Shown here: in pieces, positions 32,975 through 42,050 of the stretch | Layout: each line of letters opens with the position of its first letter | How positions within the stretch are numbered: the first letter of the stretch is position 1 | Assembly (NCBI RefSeq): GCF_007097365.1 | Contig: NZ_VJZR01000017.1 | Span: 1 to 64,000 of the forward strand | DNA length: 64,000 bases | Origin: Flavobacterium franklandianum | GTDB lineage: Bacteria > Bacteroidota > Bacteroidia > Flavobacteriales > Flavobacteriaceae | Direction of reading: 5' to 3' | The notes under the pieces: generated by a model | The model's database searches: none | Seen by the model: the letters and a program-made list of their open reading frames with translations, nothing else | What the model was told of the DNA's origin: nothing | Made by a program: the position numbers and the translations under genes

Positions 32975-34762
32975 TTAAGAATGACTAAACTGCAAATTAC
33001 TCAAGTTTTTATAAATACCATTTTCTAAAACAATCAATTCCTGGTGCGTTCCTTGTTCGGCAATCACACCTTTATCGAGCACTAAAATTTGATCTGCCTT
33101 GCGAATAGTCGAAAGACGGTGCGCAATAATAATGCTCGTTCTTCCTTCCATCAAAATTTCTAAAGCTTCCTGAACCAGTTTTTCGCTTTCGCTGTCCAAT
33201 GAAGAGGTGGCTTCGTCCAAAATTAAAATACTTGGGTTTTTAAGCAAGGCTCTAGCAATTGCTACTCGTTGTCTTTGTCCTCCAGAAAGTTTAACGCCTC
33301 TTTCACCAACGATAGTTTCAAATTTTTCAGGGAAACTTTCGATAAAATTCAAAGCATTAGCTTGTTTGGCAGCCAGCATAATTTCTTCATCCGAAGCATC
33401 TGGATTTCCGTAAGCAATGTTTTCTTTGATGGTGCCACCAAATAAAATCACATCTTGAGGAACAATACTCATGTTCCCACGAAGATTTTCTAGGTCATAA
33501 TCATAGATGTTTTTTCCATCTACCAAAATTTCGCCACTATCAATATCGTAAAAACGCAACAATAAGGAAGCAATAGTAGATTTTCCAACACCACTTGGTC
33601 CCACAATGGCTATTTTTTGACCAAAATTAGCAGTGAAATTCACGCCTTTAAGTACTTTCATTTCTTTTCTGGAGGGGTAGGTGAAGGTCACATTTTTGAA
33701 AGTGACATTGCCTTGTATCTTTTGTACGGAATGTGAGTTTTGAGTGGAATTGATTTTTTCAGGTGTTTCTTCTAATAGTTCGAAAACACGTTCTGTTGCA
33801 CCAATTGCCTTTTGGATTTGAGCATACAATTCGGCAATACCTCCAAATGAAGCGCCAACGAAAGTAGAATATAATACAAAAGAAATTAATTGTCCCACAC
33901 TCATTTCGCCACTAATACTCAATCGCACGCCAAACCAAACCACAGCAACGATGGCTCCAAAAAGACAAAATATGATAAAGGAAGCAAAGTAACCTCTGTA
34001 TTTTCCGCCTTTGATGGCCAGTTTCACCACTTCCTTGATTTTCCCGTCATAACGGGCAATTTCGTACCACTCGTTGGCGAAAGCCTTAACGATACTGATT
34101 CCTTGCATCGTTTCCTCAACAATTACTTGACTTTCGGCAACCTGATCTTGTACTTTTTTGGAATATTTTCGAATGAAACGGCCAAAAATTACCGCTGCAA
34201 CTGCTACTAGAGGCACTACAGAAAGCATTAACAAAGTAAGTTTTACGCTTTCGGTAGCCAATAAAATGACTCCACCGATGATTAAAATAAATTGTCTTAA
34301 AAATTCAGCTATTGTTGAAGTTAGGGTGTCTTGAATTTGAGTAATATCAGCACTGATGCGGCTGTTTAGTTCGCCAACACGTTTTTGAGAAAAGAAAGAC
34401 ATTGGTAATTTTACCAAATTACTGTACAAGGATAACCGAAGATTGGCTAAAGTATGTTCCGTAAAATTGACGAATAACGATAATCTAAAAAAGGAACAAA
34501 TCGATTGCAAAAACAAAATGACAATCAGTAATAGGGCTATATTATTGGCTTGGTCATAACTTTTGTTCTTCACACAGTCAATTAGCAATCCCATCAATTT
34601 TGGAAAAGCCAAAGCGGTTGCACCAGTTAGCAAAAGGAAAATTAATCCAACATAAAATTTCCAACGATGACTTCCTGCATACTTAAAAATGAGAGTAGCT
34701 TTATTTAATGAAGTTGCAGTAATTTTGGATTTGGGTAAATCATTTTCTTTGAAATGTGCCAT
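32975..34762 (-). CDS. ABC exporter, fused permease and ATPase (MsbA/LmrA type)
   Basis: The 595-residue half-transporter has a six-helix membrane domain (residues ~25-330) and an ATPase domain. Walker A is GPSGVGKSTIASLL (about residues 388-401), the signature is KLSGGQRQRVAIARALL, Walker B is ILILDEATSSLD, and the switch His is in IIAHRLST. It would act as a homodimer exporting lipids or hydrophobic compounds. The substrate cannot be told. A second such gene is at 54.2-55.9 kb with a distinct signature. Confidence 0.92.
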   Translation of the reverse strand: MAHFKENDLPKSKITATSLNKATLIFKYAGSHRWKFYVGLIFLLLTGATALAFPKLMGLLIDCVKNKSYDQANNIALLLIVILFLQSICSFFRLSLFVNFTEHTLANLRLSLYSNLVKLPMSFFSQKRVGELNSRISADITQIQDTLTSTIAEFLRQFILIIGGVILLATESVKLTLLMLSVVPLVAVAAVIFGRFIRKYSKKVQDQVAESQVIVEETMQGISIVKAFANEWYEIARYDGKIKEVVKLAIKGGKYRGYFASFIIFCLFGAIVAVVWFGVRLSISGEMSVGQLISFVLYSTFVGASFGGIAELYAQIQKAIGATERVFELLEETPEKINSTQNSHSVQKIQGNVTFKNVTFTYPSRKEMKVLKGVNFTANFGQKIAIVGPSGVGKSTIASLLLRFYDIDSGEILVDGKNIYDYDLENLRGNMSIVPQDVILFGGTIKENIAYGNPDASDEEIMLAAKQANALNFIESFPEKFETIVGERGVKLSGGQRQRVAIARALLKNPSILILDEATSSLDSESEKLVQEALEILMEGRTSIIIAHRLSTIRKADQILVLDKGVIAEQGTHQELIVLENGIYKNLSNLQFSHS

Positions 34763-34864
34763 TTAGAATCTTTTGTTTTTACAAATATAATACTATACTG
34801 ATTCATTGATAAGAATTATGTTTTATTTCAAATTAAATTCAAATTTTATTTTTTTAAAATTTTG

Positions 34865-34895
34865 TTTGTGAATTCAATATCTAAGTGTATATTTG
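34865..34895 (+). promoter_or_regulatory. Bacteroidota-type promoter of tRNA-Val
   Basis: TTTG (34865-34868) and TATATTTG (34888-34895) are separated by 19 bases, an exact match to the Bacteroidota consensus, 13 bases before the mature tRNA. Confidence 0.85.
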
Positions 34896-34908
34896 CACTC
34901 ACAAATTA

Positions 34909-34983
34909 GGGCGATTAGCTCAGCTGGTTCAGAGCACCTCGTTTACACCGAGGGGGTCGGGGGTTCGAACCCCTCATCGCCCA
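34909..34983 (+). tRNA. tRNA-Val (anticodon TAC)
   Basis: 75 bases. The acceptor arm GGGCGAT pairs with ATCGCCC and A73 is the discriminator. The D arm has GCTCAGCTGGTTCAGAGC. The anticodon arm CCTCG-TTTACAC-CGAGG gives anticodon TAC, read as valine. The T arm is CGGGGGTTCGAACCCCTC. CCA is not encoded. The gene has its own promoter and a terminator behind it and is not in an operon. Confidence 0.97.
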
Positions 34984-34987
34984 CAAA

Positions 34988-35017
34988 AACTTCAACAGAA
35001 ATGTTGGAGTTTTTTTT
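34988..35017 (+). terminator. Terminator of tRNA-Val
   Basis: AACTTCAACA (34988-34997) pairs with TGTTGGAGTT (35002-35011), one G-T pair, 4-base loop, followed by T7. Confidence 0.85.
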
Positions 35018-35121
35018 ATGCCTTTTGGTATGTTTTTTCAAAATGGTAAACCAAAATTTGTGGATTTAAAAAAACGATTATTTTGGTTTTATTTAAATCA
35101 AATTTCTAAATCTTAAATCCT

Positions 35122-35129
35122 TATTTTTG
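35122..35129 (+). promoter_or_regulatory. Candidate -7 box of the UvrD-type helicase gene
   Basis: TATTTTTG fits TAnnTTTG and lies 18 bases before the ATG at 35148. It overlaps a TTG that would otherwise be a start seven codons upstream, favouring the ATG. No good -33 element is seen. Confidence 0.45.
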
Positions 35130-35147
35130 CATTCAACAGAAAATTTT

Positions 35148-37472
35148 ATGCAGAAATACATCGACCAACTTAACGAAGCCCAACGCGAACCCGTTCTCCA
35201 AAAAGACGGGCCAATGATTATTATTGCCGGTGCAGGCTCTGGAAAAACACGTGTATTGACTATTCGAATTGCTTATTTGATGAGTTTGGGTGTGGATGCT
35301 TTTAGTATTTTGTCATTGACATTTACCAACAAAGCGGCACGTGAAATGAAAAAGCGTATCTCTGATATTGTGGGCTCCAGCGAAGCCAAAAATCTTTGGA
35401 TGGGAACTTTTCACTCCGTTTTTGCACGAATTCTGCGTTCCGAAGCCGATAAATTAGGCTATCCTTCCAACTTTACAATTTATGATTCCCAGGATTCTGT
35501 TCGAGCCATTTCTGGTATTATCAAGGAAATGCAATTGGATCGAGATGTTTATAAACCAAAGCAGGTTTTAAGCCGAATTTCTTCATATAAAAATAGTTTA
35601 ATCACTGTAAAAGCCTATTTCAATAATCCCGAATTACAAGAACAAGATGCGATGAGCAAAAAGCCTCGTTTGGGCGAAATTTATCAAAATTATGTCGATC
35701 GTTGTTTTAAAGCGGGAGCGATGGATTTTGATGATTTGTTATTAAAAACCAATGAATTACTAACTCGTTTTCCAGAAGTTTTGGCAAAATACCAGAATCG
35801 TTTTCGTTATATTTTGGTCGATGAGTACCAAGATACCAACCATTCGCAGTATTTGATTGTTCGTGCTTTGTCGGATAAATTCCAGAATATATGCGTCGTA
35901 GGCGATGATGCGCAAAGTATTTATGCGTTTCGAGGTGCCAACATCAACAACATCCTGAATTTTCAGAAGGATTATGAAGGCGTGAAAACCTTTCGATTAG
36001 AACAAAATTATCGTTCTACCAAAAACATTGTAGAAGCAGCCAATACAATAATTGACAAGAATAAAACCAAACTCGACAAAATTGTTTGGACAGCCAATGA
36101 TTTTGGACCAAAAATAAAAGTGCATCGCAGTTTAACCGATAGCGAAGAAGGACGTTTTGTCGCCAGTACGATTTGGGAGCAAAAGATGCAACACCAAATG
36201 ATGAACGGGCAATTTGCGATTTTGTATCGTACCAATGCGCAATCTCGTGCTATGGAAGATGCGCTTAGAAAGAGAGATATTCCGTATCGAATTTATGGTG
36301 GGTTGTCTTTTTATCAAAGAAAAGAAATCAAGGATGTATTGTGCTATTTGCGATTGGTTATTAACCCAAAAGATGAAGAAGCACTTGTTCGTGTCATCAA
36401 TTATCCGGCTCGTGGAATAGGGGACACGACAGTCGAAAAATTGACTGTTGCCGCCAATCATTACAAACGCTCCATTTTTGAAGTGATGCAGAATATTGAT
36501 AAAATTGATTTGAAACTGAACTCGGGAACCAAACAAAAACTTCAGGATTTTGTAACGATGATTCAGAGTTTTCAAGTGATTAACGAAAATCAAGATGCTT
36601 TTTATATTACCGATCACGTGGCCAAGAAAACAGGATTGGTTCAAGAATTAAAGAAAGATGCTACTCCGGAAGGAATGGCAAAAATTCAAAATATTGAGGA
36701 ATTATTAAACGGTATCAAGGATTTTACCGAAGGGCAACGAGAGATTGATGGTACTCGTGGCGCTTTATCCGAATTTATGGAAGACGTGGCTCTAGCAACA
36801 GATTTAGACAAAGACACTAGCGATGAAGATCGTGTGGCGTTGATGACGATCCATTTGGCCAAAGGATTGGAATTTCCACACGTTTTTGTGGTGGGAATGG
36901 AAGAAGATTTGTTTCCTAGCGCGATGTCTATGAGCACTCGAAGCGAACTCGAGGAAGAACGTCGTTTGTTTTATGTAGCCTTGACACGTGCGGAACATCA
37001 AGCGTATTTAACCTATGCCCAATCCCGTTATCGTTGGGGAAAACTGACGGATAGTGAACCATCGCGTTTTATCGAAGAAATCGACGGACAATATCTCGAA
37101 TATCTTACCGCCGAAGAAAATAATTATCGATACAAACCAATGATTGACAGTGATATTTTTGGTGATATTGATAAATCGAAATTGCGTTTGGCGAAACCAG
37201 CCAATGGCACGCCTCCCAAGAAATTTGGAGAAGAATCCGCACCAATTATTCGAAAATTAAAACCAGTTTCTAGTAATCCCTTAGCTGAAGGTCCAAATTT
37301 ATTTGACAATAAATTGACTGCAGGAAATATCGTGATACACGAGCGTTTTGGCAAAGGAGAAGTGCTAAACCTCGAAGGTTCTGGCGCAGACAAGAAAGCC
37401 GAAATCAAATTTGAAGTCGGTGGCATTAAAAAATTGTTGTTGCGTTTTGCAAAATTGGATGTGATTGGGTAA
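35148..37472 (+). CDS. UvrD/PcrA-type superfamily 1 helicase
   Basis: The 774-residue protein (from ATG 35148) has the SF1A motifs: Walker A IAGAGSGKTRVLT, motif Ia FTNKAAREMKKRI, motif II VDEYQDTNHSQY, motif III VGDDAQSIYAFRGA, motif IV RLEQNYRS, motif V LMTIHLAKGLEFPHVFV and motif VI LFYVALTRAEH. It matches PcrA/UvrD in length and has the C-terminal Tudor-like region (VIHERFGKGEVLNLEG). The family unwinds DNA 3'-5' in repair and restrains recombination. Choice of ATG over an upstream TTG is supported by the overlap of the TTG with the candidate -7 box. Confidence 0.94.
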   Translation: MQKYIDQLNEAQREPVLQKDGPMIIIAGAGSGKTRVLTIRIAYLMSLGVDAFSILSLTFTNKAAREMKKRISDIVGSSEAKNLWMGTFHSVFARILRSEADKLGYPSNFTIYDSQDSVRAISGIIKEMQLDRDVYKPKQVLSRISSYKNSLITVKAYFNNPELQEQDAMSKKPRLGEIYQNYVDRCFKAGAMDFDDLLLKTNELLTRFPEVLAKYQNRFRYILVDEYQDTNHSQYLIVRALSDKFQNICVVGDDAQSIYAFRGANINNILNFQKDYEGVKTFRLEQNYRSTKNIVEAANTIIDKNKTKLDKIVWTANDFGPKIKVHRSLTDSEEGRFVASTIWEQKMQHQMMNGQFAILYRTNAQSRAMEDALRKRDIPYRIYGGLSFYQRKEIKDVLCYLRLVINPKDEEALVRVINYPARGIGDTTVEKLTVAANHYKRSIFEVMQNIDKIDLKLNSGTKQKLQDFVTMIQSFQVINENQDAFYITDHVAKKTGLVQELKKDATPEGMAKIQNIEELLNGIKDFTEGQREIDGTRGALSEFMEDVALATDLDKDTSDEDRVALMTIHLAKGLEFPHVFVVGMEEDLFPSAMSMSTRSELEEERRLFYVALTRAEHQAYLTYAQSRYRWGKLTDSEPSRFIEEIDGQYLEYLTAEENNYRYKPMIDSDIFGDIDKSKLRLAKPANGTPPKKFGEESAPIIRKLKPVSSNPLAEGPNLFDNKLTAGNIVIHERFGKGEVLNLEGSGADKKAEIKFEVGGIKKLLLRFAKLDVIG

Positions 37473-37480
37473 GAAAAAAA

Positions 37481-37561
37481 GTTTAAAGGTTGTTTTAATA
37501 ATGGTTTAAAATTGTTTAAGCCAATACAACTTTAAACTTTTAAACAATTTAAACTTTAAAC
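37481..37561. repeat. GTTTAAA word-repeat hairpin
   Basis: Left part with GTTTAAAGG and GGTTTAAAATTGTTTAA, right part CTTTAAACTTTTAAAC and AATTTAAACTTTAAAC, imperfectly complementary. It lies between two plus-strand genes (UvrD-type helicase and the TsaC-type gene). Same family as 12108-12169. Confidence 0.65.
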
Positions 37562-37569
37562 TAAAAGAA

Positions 37570-38190
37570 ATGGCACAATTCATAAAAATATACGAAGACA
37601 AACCTAACGAAGCGGCAATTGCCAGAGTTGTTAAGGTTTTGCAAGATGGCGGTTTGGTGATTTATCCAACCGACACGGTTTATGGTTTGGGATGCGACAT
37701 TACCAATACCAAGGCTTTGGAACGCATTGCCAAAATAAAAGGAGTGAAGTTAGAAAAAGCAAACTTCTCTTTTATTTGTCACGATTTAAGCAATCTTTCC
37801 GATTATGTTAAGCAAATAGATACCGCTACTTTTAAGCTCTTAAAAAAATCTTTGCCAGGACCATACACTTTCATTTTGCCTGGAAATAGTAATTTACCAA
37901 AGGAATTCAAGAAGAAAACCACGGTCGGAATACGTATTCCTGATAATTCAATTGCCCTAGAAATCGTTCGACAATTGGGAAATCCTATTGTTTCGACATC
38001 CATTTATGACGAAGACGAAGTGATAGAATACACCACAGACCCAGAACTTATTTTCGAAAAATGGCAAAACCTTGTCGATATGGTTATTGATGGAGGTTAT
38101 GGTGACAATATTGGTTCAACCATTATAGACTTGTCAGGTGATGAACCAATTGTTGTAAGAGAAGGAAAAGGGAGTTTGGATATTCTTTAG
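37570..38190 (+). CDS. Sua5/YciO/YrdC-family protein (threonylcarbamoyl-AMP synthase-type)
   Basis: The 206-residue YrdC-domain protein has the nucleotide-binding strand-loop GLVIYPTDTVYGLGCDI (about residues 28-44), the segment KANFSFICHDL, PGPYTFILPG, TVGIRIPDN and the GxPIVSTS motif (GNPIVSTSIYD). True TsaC/Sua5 makes threonylcarbamoyl-AMP for t6A37 tRNA modification. The KxxR/SxN key residues of TsaC are partly replaced (KGVKLEKANFSF instead of KxR...PL), placing it nearer the YciO branch. The role in t6A is therefore uncertain. Confidence 0.85.
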   Translation: MAQFIKIYEDKPNEAAIARVVKVLQDGGLVIYPTDTVYGLGCDITNTKALERIAKIKGVKLEKANFSFICHDLSNLSDYVKQIDTATFKLLKKSLPGPYTFILPGNSNLPKEFKKKTTVGIRIPDNSIALEIVRQLGNPIVSTSIYDEDEVIEYTTDPELIFEKWQNLVDMVIDGGYGDNIGSTIIDLSGDEPIVVREGKGSLDIL

Positions 38191-38245
38191 AAAGTGGTCA
38201 GTGTTCAGTTGTCTCAGATTCAAAATTAGTATTCAGAAAAAACCA

Positions 38246-38280
38246 CAAAAAAACGTCCCGATTTCTCGAGACGTTTTTTG
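38246..38280. terminator. Hairpin between TsaC-type and OmpA genes
   Basis: AAAAAACGTC (38247-38256) pairs with GACGTTTTTT (38270-38279), A and T runs on both sides, so it may serve both convergent genes. Around it are longer imperfect repeats with the word CAGTGTTCAGT / ACTGAACACT. Confidence 0.8.
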
Positions 38281-38325
38281 ATATTCTAACCCACTGAACA
38301 CTTAATACTGTTCACTGAACACTAA

Positions 38326-39159
38326 TTATTGTGCTTGTTTCTTCATTTCTTTCTCTACCATTTCATAGAATTGATCAATTTTAGGCATTACATAGATACG
38401 AGTTCTTCTGTTTTTTGATCTATTTTCAGCTGAATCATTTGACACTAAAGGTACATATGAACTTCTTCCTGCAGCGATTAATTGTGCAGGGTTAACACCT
38501 AATTGTGCTGATAAAACACGAATAATTGATGTAGAACGTTTTACACTCAAATCCCAGTTGTCGATTATATCTCCATTTCCGTTGTAAGGAACGTTATCAG
38601 TGTGACCTTCAACCATACATTCAAAATCAGGTTTGTCATTTACAACCTTTGCAACTTTAGCCAAAACTCCTTTTGCTTTGTCAGTTACATCATAGCTACC
38701 GCTTTTAAACAACATTTTATCAGATATAGAGATGAATACCACACCTTTATCAACATTGATTTCGATATCCTCGTCATTTAATCCAACTACAGATTTTAAA
38801 CTAGTAACTACAGCAAGTGTAACACTGTCTTTTTTAGTTAAAGCATCTTGCATTCTGCTGATTTTTAAATCTTTCTCTTTGATTGATTCCAAAGCTTTTT
38901 CAATATTTTGAGCTCCTTTGGTTGTTAATACTGTCATATCCTTAGACTGGGAAATTAAATTTTGGTTTTGGTCTTTTAAACCATCCACAGTGGCTTTAAG
39001 CCCCGCTTTTTCTTCTAAACAAGAATTTAATTTTACCGTACAAGTGTTTAACAAATCTTGAGTCTCTTTGTTTTTGGCTTCTAAGGCTGCATATTGTTTC
39101 TTTGATACGCAAGAAGTTAAAAGCACTAATAAGGATAAGGCGATTGCTACTTTTTTCAT
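38326..39159 (-). CDS. OmpA-family outer-membrane lipoprotein
   Basis: The 277-residue protein has a lipoprotein signal peptide, with lipobox LLTSC and the acylated Cys at residue 17. A coiled-coil region follows (residues ~20-110, heptads of Lys/Glu/Leu), then an OmpA-like peptidoglycan-binding domain with MVEGHTDNVPYNG, WDLSVKRSTSIIRVL, LIAAGRSSYVPL and NRSKNRRTRI. The domain binds diaminopimelate in peptidoglycan, so the protein probably ties outer membrane and wall together. The relation to gliding or secretion is not shown. It stands alone after a terminator shared with the TsaC-type gene. Confidence 0.92.
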   Translation of the reverse strand: MKKVAIALSLLVLLTSCVSKKQYAALEAKNKETQDLLNTCTVKLNSCLEEKAGLKATVDGLKDQNQNLISQSKDMTVLTTKGAQNIEKALESIKEKDLKISRMQDALTKKDSVTLAVVTSLKSVVGLNDEDIEINVDKGVVFISISDKMLFKSGSYDVTDKAKGVLAKVAKVVNDKPDFECMVEGHTDNVPYNGNGDIIDNWDLSVKRSTSIIRVLSAQLGVNPAQLIAAGRSSYVPLVSNDSAENRSKNRRTRIYVMPKIDQFYEMVEKEMKKQAQ

Positions 39160-39209
39160 AAATGTTAAAATTTTAATTAAATGTGTTTCACAAAAATACT
39201 GTTTTTTAT

Positions 39210-40211
39210 TTATTTGGTACCTAAAATATTGTTAAATACTTTTACTTTCTCAATAAAATAGAGATAAACGATACTTTTTATTTTATAGTATTTTTCAGAT
39301 TGAAATGATGCTCTTTTTTTATAATTTTTAGAACAAAGCGAATAAAAGGCAAAATGAGCTTTTAAAATAGCCCATAAATGTTTGAACTTTCCTTGAAAAA
39401 GAAATTGTATACCTGCAACTCCATCTAAGACTAGGCGAATAAAAAGCACTGGAAACAATTGATTTTTGGGAAGATTTTTCACCATCATCAACAACGAATT
39501 CCTGAAATTCAAAAAAGTCTTCTTTGGATTTCCCAGTTGTAAAGTCGCTCCACCCACGTGATACACCACCGATTTTGAATTGTATTTAATGATATGACCT
39601 TTATTGAAAGCGCGCCAACACAAATCGATTTCTTCCTGATGGGCAAAAAAATCGGCATCGAAACCTTTCAACTCCTTATAAACTGTACTTCGGATAAAAA
39701 AACAAGCACCCGAAGCCCAAAATATTTCGCAATTGTCATCGTATTGTCCGTTGTCTTTTTCCAAAGTTTCAAAAACACGTCCTCGACAATAAGGATAACC
39801 GTATTTGTCTAAAAATCCGCCTGCTGCACCCGCATATTCAAAGTATTTTTTGCGTTTGAAATCCAATAGTTTGGGTTGAATTATGGCGGTTTTGGGTTCG
39901 TTTTCGAAGGTTTCGATGATGGGTTTCAGCCAGTTTTCCGTCACTTCAATATCGGAATTTACTAAGGCATAAATCTCGGCATAGATGTGTTTTAAAGCTT
40001 CATTATAACCTTGGGCAAAGCCAAAATTACTTTCGTTTACCACGATTTTTACCGTTGGAAAATTAGCTTTTACAAACGCAACAGAATCATCGGTCGAAGC
40101 ATTGTCGGCTACATAAATATCAGCTTCAGGAGAAAAGTTTACAATGGAAGGTAAAAATTGTTCTAATAATTTTGTTCCATTCCAATTGAGTATGACAACG
40201 GCTATTTTCAT
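39210..40211 (-). CDS. Family 2 glycosyltransferase
   Basis: The 333-residue GT-A fold protein starts with the nucleotide-sugar binding strand MKIAVVILNWNGTKLL and YVADNASTDDSVAFV. It has the DxD-like metal motif VNSDIEV and the acceptor region FFAHQEEIDLCWRAFNKG. A C-terminal hydrophobic/amphipathic region (residues ~235-330) suggests membrane association. This rhamnosyltransferase-like type makes surface polysaccharide or glycan chains, and the exact donor is unknown. It starts directly at the stop of the HsdR-N gene (0 to 1 bases apart), so both are likely co-translated. Confidence 0.9.
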   Translation of the reverse strand: MKIAVVILNWNGTKLLEQFLPSIVNFSPEADIYVADNASTDDSVAFVKANFPTVKIVVNESNFGFAQGYNEALKHIYAEIYALVNSDIEVTENWLKPIIETFENEPKTAIIQPKLLDFKRKKYFEYAGAAGGFLDKYGYPYCRGRVFETLEKDNGQYDDNCEIFWASGACFFIRSTVYKELKGFDADFFAHQEEIDLCWRAFNKGHIIKYNSKSVVYHVGGATLQLGNPKKTFLNFRNSLLMMVKNLPKNQLFPVLFIRLVLDGVAGIQFLFQGKFKHLWAILKAHFAFYSLCSKNYKKRASFQSEKYYKIKSIVYLYFIEKVKVFNNILGTK

Positions 40212-40673
40212 TTAAATGGGTGTATTTTTCAATTCGTAATCCGGCAACTCCTTCAAAAAATCATATTTCTCATTCTCAAAATCCATTTGGCAAAAGTAAT
40301 GATTAAGACCATTGGTTACCATCAAATATTGAGCTTTCAAAGTCATATTGTAACGAGAAATTTGGTCAAAAGTAGCTTGGGCAGTTTTAATTTCAGGAGC
40401 TTTACATTCCACCAAAACAAAGATGGAACCATCGGGATTGAAAACCACAATATCATATCTTTTTCGCAATCCGTTGACGTTCAAAACTTTTTCGACATTG
40501 ATTAATGATTTGGGATATTTTTTTTCTTCCAATAGAAACCGAACTACGTGTTGGCGAACCCATTCTTCGGGAGTGAGAATGATAAATTTTTTCCTAATTT
40601 CGTCGAAAATAGATATTTTATTTTCGCTATTTTTGAAACGAAAAGAATAAGAAGGAAAATTGAGTGGTTGCAT
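40212..40673 (-). CDS. HsdR N-terminal-like PD-(D/E)XK protein, stand-alone
   Basis: The 153-residue protein matches the HSDR_N_2 domain of type I restriction enzyme R subunits but without any motor domain. The PD-(D/E)xK core is in KRYDIVVFNPDGSIFVLVECKAPE (D, then E-x-K at the end). No HsdM or HsdS gene is nearby, so it is not a restriction system. I recall that single-domain copies next to holA are frequent in Flavobacteriales; the role is unknown and may be a housekeeping nuclease. It overlaps no gene but abuts the glycosyltransferase, and is divergent from holA. Confidence 0.85.
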   Translation of the reverse strand: MQPLNFPSYSFRFKNSENKISIFDEIRKKFIILTPEEWVRQHVVRFLLEEKKYPKSLINVEKVLNVNGLRKRYDIVVFNPDGSIFVLVECKAPEIKTAQATFDQISRYNMTLKAQYLMVTNGLNHYFCQMDFENEKYDFLKELPDYELKNTPI

Positions 40674-40694
40674 ATTGCAAAAATAGTTAATTTA

Positions 40695-40754
40695 GTTTCA
40701 GGTTTCAAGTTTCAGGTTACACAACTTGAAACTTGAAACCTTAAACTTGAAACC
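40695..40754. repeat. GTTTCAAG word-repeat hairpin
   Basis: The left arm GTTTCAGGTTTCAAGTTTC (from 40695) and the right arm GAAACTTGAAACC (from 40729) are built of the words GTTTCAGG/GTTTCAAG and their complements, giving an imperfect hairpin. It sits between the divergent HsdR-N and holA starts, so it would be in the promoter region rather than a terminator. Confidence 0.65.
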
Positions 40755-40761
40755 AAGAAAT

Positions 40762-41766
40762 ATGGACGAAGTTTTAAAAATAGTCAATGACATCAAAGCG
40801 GGTAATATCAAACCGATTTATTTTTTGATGGGAGAAGAGGCTTATTATATCGATAAATTATCCGATTATATTGAAGACAAAGTGTTGACGGAAGACGAAA
40901 AAGGATTCAATCAAACCGTTTTGTATGGACGCGACGTGACGATAGAAGATATTGTTTCGACCGCCAAACGTTATCCGATGATGGCCGAGCGTCAAGTGGT
41001 TATTGTAAAGGAAGCTCAGGATTTGTCAAGAACTATCGACAAAATCGAAAGTTATGCCGAAAACCCAATGCCATCAACAGTTTTGGTTATTTGTTATAAA
41101 TACAAAACATTGGATAAACGTAAAAAAGTAACCAAACTTTTAGCTAAAAACGGCATCGTTTACGAAAGCAAAAAACTGTATGAAAATCAAGTAGGAGATT
41201 GGATCAAACGGGTTTTGGCAGGAAAAAAATATTCCATCGAACCCAAAGCCAATGCGATGTTGGTGGAATTTCTAGGAACCGATTTGAGTAAAATCAACAA
41301 TGAATTGGAGAAATTGCAAATTATTTTGCCGAAAGGCAGCACAATTACACCCAAACATATCGAGGAAAACATAGGTTTCAGCAAAGATTTTAATATATTC
41401 GAATTGCGAAAAGCCATTGGAGACCGGAACCAACTGAAAGCCTACACGATTGCTGATAATTTTGCTCAAAACCCGAAAGATAATCCCATAGTAATGACCA
41501 CAGGTTTGGTTTTTAGCTTTTTTATTCAATTGTTGAAATACCACGGATTGAAAGACAAAAATCCAAATAATGTTGCCAAAGTATTGGGTGTCAATCCTTT
41601 TTTTCTAAAGGATTATGATATTGCCATCAAAAATTATCCAATGCGAAAAGTAAGCCAAATTGTGGGTTTGTTGCGGGATATTGACGTAAAAAGTAAAGGA
41701 GTAGGGGCAAATGCTTTACCGCAATCGGATTTATTGAAAGAAATGCTTTTTAAAATATTTAATTAG
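40762..41766 (+). CDS. holA: DNA polymerase III delta subunit
   Basis: The 334-residue protein (ATG at 40762; the upstream 12 codons would start at a TTG inside the repeat hairpin and are rejected) matches HolA. The AAA-like region contains YFLMGEEAYYIDKLSDYI. The linker has PMMAERQVVIVKEAQDL, and the C-terminal collar has LLAKNGIVYESKKLYENQ and MTTGLVFSFFIQLLKYHG. HolA opens the beta clamp. It is the partner of the DnaX protein at 8-9.6 kb and probably has its own promoter in the word-repeat hairpin region. Confidence 0.94.
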   Translation: MDEVLKIVNDIKAGNIKPIYFLMGEEAYYIDKLSDYIEDKVLTEDEKGFNQTVLYGRDVTIEDIVSTAKRYPMMAERQVVIVKEAQDLSRTIDKIESYAENPMPSTVLVICYKYKTLDKRKKVTKLLAKNGIVYESKKLYENQVGDWIKRVLAGKKYSIEPKANAMLVEFLGTDLSKINNELEKLQIILPKGSTITPKHIEENIGFSKDFNIFELRKAIGDRNQLKAYTIADNFAQNPKDNPIVMTTGLVFSFFIQLLKYHGLKDKNPNNVAKVLGVNPFFLKDYDIAIKNYPMRKVSQIVGLLRDIDVKSKGVGANALPQSDLLKEMLFKIFN

Positions 41767-41817
41767 CGGTGAAATTTTACGATATTTGCACTTCTAAAAT
41801 AAAACACAATAAAAATT

Positions 41818-42000
41818 ATGGGAATGAATAAAAATACTATTTTAGGATGGGCTACCTTGATAATGATATTAATGGGACTATTATTGATTGGGTTAGGTGC
41901 TTTTAGATATGATGATGTAGCAGGATGGGGATTTGCAGCTGTTGGCGTGGGGTTCTTGGCCAACGCTTGGGTTTTTAATTCCTTGAAAGGAAGAGTTTAA
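41818..42000 (+). CDS. Small two-helix membrane protein (CAL67264-type)
   Basis: The 60-residue protein has two hydrophobic helices (residues ~8-29 TILGWATLIMILMGLLLIGL and ~34-53 GWGFAAVGVGFLANAWVF) around a short loop with YDDVAG. I recall a flavobacterial family under the name CAL67264 for such proteins. Function unknown. It sits between holA and ettA, 51 bases from each, all in the same direction. Confidence 0.8.
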   Translation: MGMNKNTILGWATLIMILMGLLLIGLGAFRYDDVAGWGFAAVGVGFLANAWVFNSLKGRV

Positions 42001-42050
42001 AAAATATAACAATGCCAATTGCAATGGCAATAACAATTTAAAAAATAAAA

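Noticed and set aside
35127..35147. TTG start of the UvrD-type helicase
   Set aside because: It overlaps a candidate -7 promoter box, and the ATG at 35148 gives the normal N-terminus.
40212..40673. Type I restriction-modification system
   Set aside because: Only the HsdR-N-like domain exists; no HsdM, HsdS or motor part nearby.
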